A stretch of 13,221 nt of DNA from the NCBI GenBank assembly GCA_002354005.1, contig DEKS01000056.1:1-13221 (forward strand). Direction: 5' to 3'. This DNA comes from Bacteroidales bacterium UBA2716 (lineage in GTDB: Bacteria > Bacteroidota > Bacteroidia > Bacteroidales > UBA932). Below, in pieces: positions 12,478 through 13,221 of this stretch. Each line of letters starts with the position of its first letter. Position 1 is the first letter of the stretch. The notes beneath the pieces are model-generated. The model searched no databases, had not been told where the DNA came from, and saw nothing but the letters and a program-made list of their open reading frames with translations. The position numbers and the translations under genes were made by a program.

Positions 12478-13221
12478 CTAATTTTCCTGATATTTCAGGA
12501 TAGGATTACGCGCGGCCGTGGTTTCGTCCGGACGCGAAATAGGCGTATTGTGCGGGGCTTCATGGAGGATATTCGGGTCCTCTGCGGCCTCTGCGGCAAT
12601 TTTTCGCATCACGGCAATAAATGCGTCGATGGTTTCCTTGCTCTCCGTCTCCGTGGGCTCAATCATGAGCGCCTGGTGGAACAGCAGCGGGAAATAGATG
12701 GTGGGCGCGTGGAAACCGTAGTCCAGCAGGCGCTTGGCAACATCCAGCGTGGTGGCACCGGGGACATCCCCGTGGGCACCGTCGTTCACCAGGCCGTCGA
12801 ACACGAATTCGTGCTTGCAGACCCCCTCGATGGGCAGTTTGTACACATTCTTGAGGCTTTCCTTGATATAGTTGGCACTCAGAACCGCATACTCTCCCAC
12901 CTTGCGCAGGTGCTCCTGCCCCAGGGCCAGGATGTAGGCATAGGCCCGCAGAATGACGCCAAAGTTGCCATGGAAGGCCGATACCCGGATGGCGGGAAGG
13001 CAATCCACCAGTTTCTGGGCAACACCCACCGGACCACTGCCGGGACCGCCACCGCCATGCGGCGTGGAGAAGGTCTTGTGCAGGTTCAGGTGCATAATGT
13101 CAAAGCCCATATCCCCGGGACGGACCACGCCCATGAGCGGATTCATGTTGGCGCCGTCATAGTAAAGCAGGCCGCCGGCAGCGTGAACCAGCGATGCGAT
13201 GGTCCCTATTTCCGTCTCAAA
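12478..13221 (-). CDS. gcvPB: Glycine dehydrogenase (decarboxylating) subunit 2, C-terminal part
   Basis: The gene enters from the right edge and its 5' part is missing; the visible 247 residues are the C-terminal half. This is the PLP-binding P-protein of the glycine cleavage system, which decarboxylates glycine and passes aminomethyl to the H-protein. The cofactor lysine lies in HLNLHKTFSTPHGGGGPG, encoded near 13070. The wording VRPGDMGFD before it, GSGPVGV after it, and the ending HNTPISRPDETTAARNP match the separate GcvPB subunit of two-subunit P-proteins. The single-chain GcvP of E. coli reads SPGFIGGD at the first site. If correct, gcvPA should lie close by outside the window. An in-frame ATG at 13146 is internal, since the motif YYDGAN directly precedes it. 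Confidence 0.9.
   Translation of the reverse strand, partial: FETEIGTIASLVHAAGGLLYYDGANMNPLMGVVRPGDMGFDIMHLNLHKTFSTPHGGGGPGSGPVGVAQKLVDCLPAIRVSAFHGNFGVILRAYAYILALGQEHLRKVGEYAVLSANYIKESLKNVYKLPIEGVCKHEFVFDGLVNDGAHGDVPGATTLDVAKRLLDYGFHAPTIYFPLLFHQALMIEPTETESKETIDAFIAVMRKIAAEAAEDPNILHEAPHNTPISRPDETTAARNPILKYQEN

Overview
This window looks like a chromosomal segment of a Bacteroidota bacterium, most likely order Bacteroidales. The evidence is the gene families (DUF5715, a CarboxypepD_reg/DUF5686 outer-membrane protein, a GlsB-like N-acyltransferase), the near absence of Shine-Dalgarno sequences, and repeated promoters of the Bacteroidota form TTG/TTTG - about 20 bp - TAnnTTTG. Coding DNA is moderately GC-rich and the gaps between genes are AT-rich. 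I see no mobile element, phage gene, CRISPR array, tRNA or rRNA. Placement below order is not possible from this sequence alone.

Layout. 1-306 is an AT-rich gap with a promoter pointing out of the left edge and a factor-independent terminator for the first gene. 307-2559 holds the divergent threonine-to-glycine pair tdh (-) and kbl (+). 2567-4142 holds a divergent pair of a GtrA membrane protein (-) and a GlsB-like glycine N-acyltransferase (+). 4132-4860 is a DUF5715 protein with an M15-peptidase-like metal motif (-). 4937-7305 is a tight plus-strand lipid operon: a CDP-alcohol phosphatidyltransferase, a PlsC-type acyltransferase and a short-chain dehydrogenase. 7329-10576 is a DUF5686 outer-membrane protein whose stop codon overlaps the start of an AraC-type regulator. 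10555-13221 is a minus-strand set: gcvPB (cut by the right edge), a SEC-C zinc-motif protein, and trmO.

How the genes fit together (inference). Two themes recur. One is glycine: Tdh and Kbl make it from threonine, a GlsB-like enzyme would acylate it into a lipid, and GcvPB belongs to the glycine-cleavage P-protein. The other is the envelope: GtrA, N-acyltransferase, CDP-alcohol phosphotransferase, PlsC-like acyltransferase, SDR with a hydrophobic C-terminus, and an outer-membrane barrel. A lipid pathway based on acyl-glycine is a reasonable reading, but the products of the CDP-alcohol transferase and the SDR are unassigned.

The most distinctive sequence-level signals are three divergent gene pairs with interleaved promoters whose -7 boxes lie 30-35 bp apart, predicted very short or absent 5' leaders, and a strong terminator buried inside the coding sequence of the opposing gtrA-like gene. 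I found no convincing defence system or wholly new machinery.
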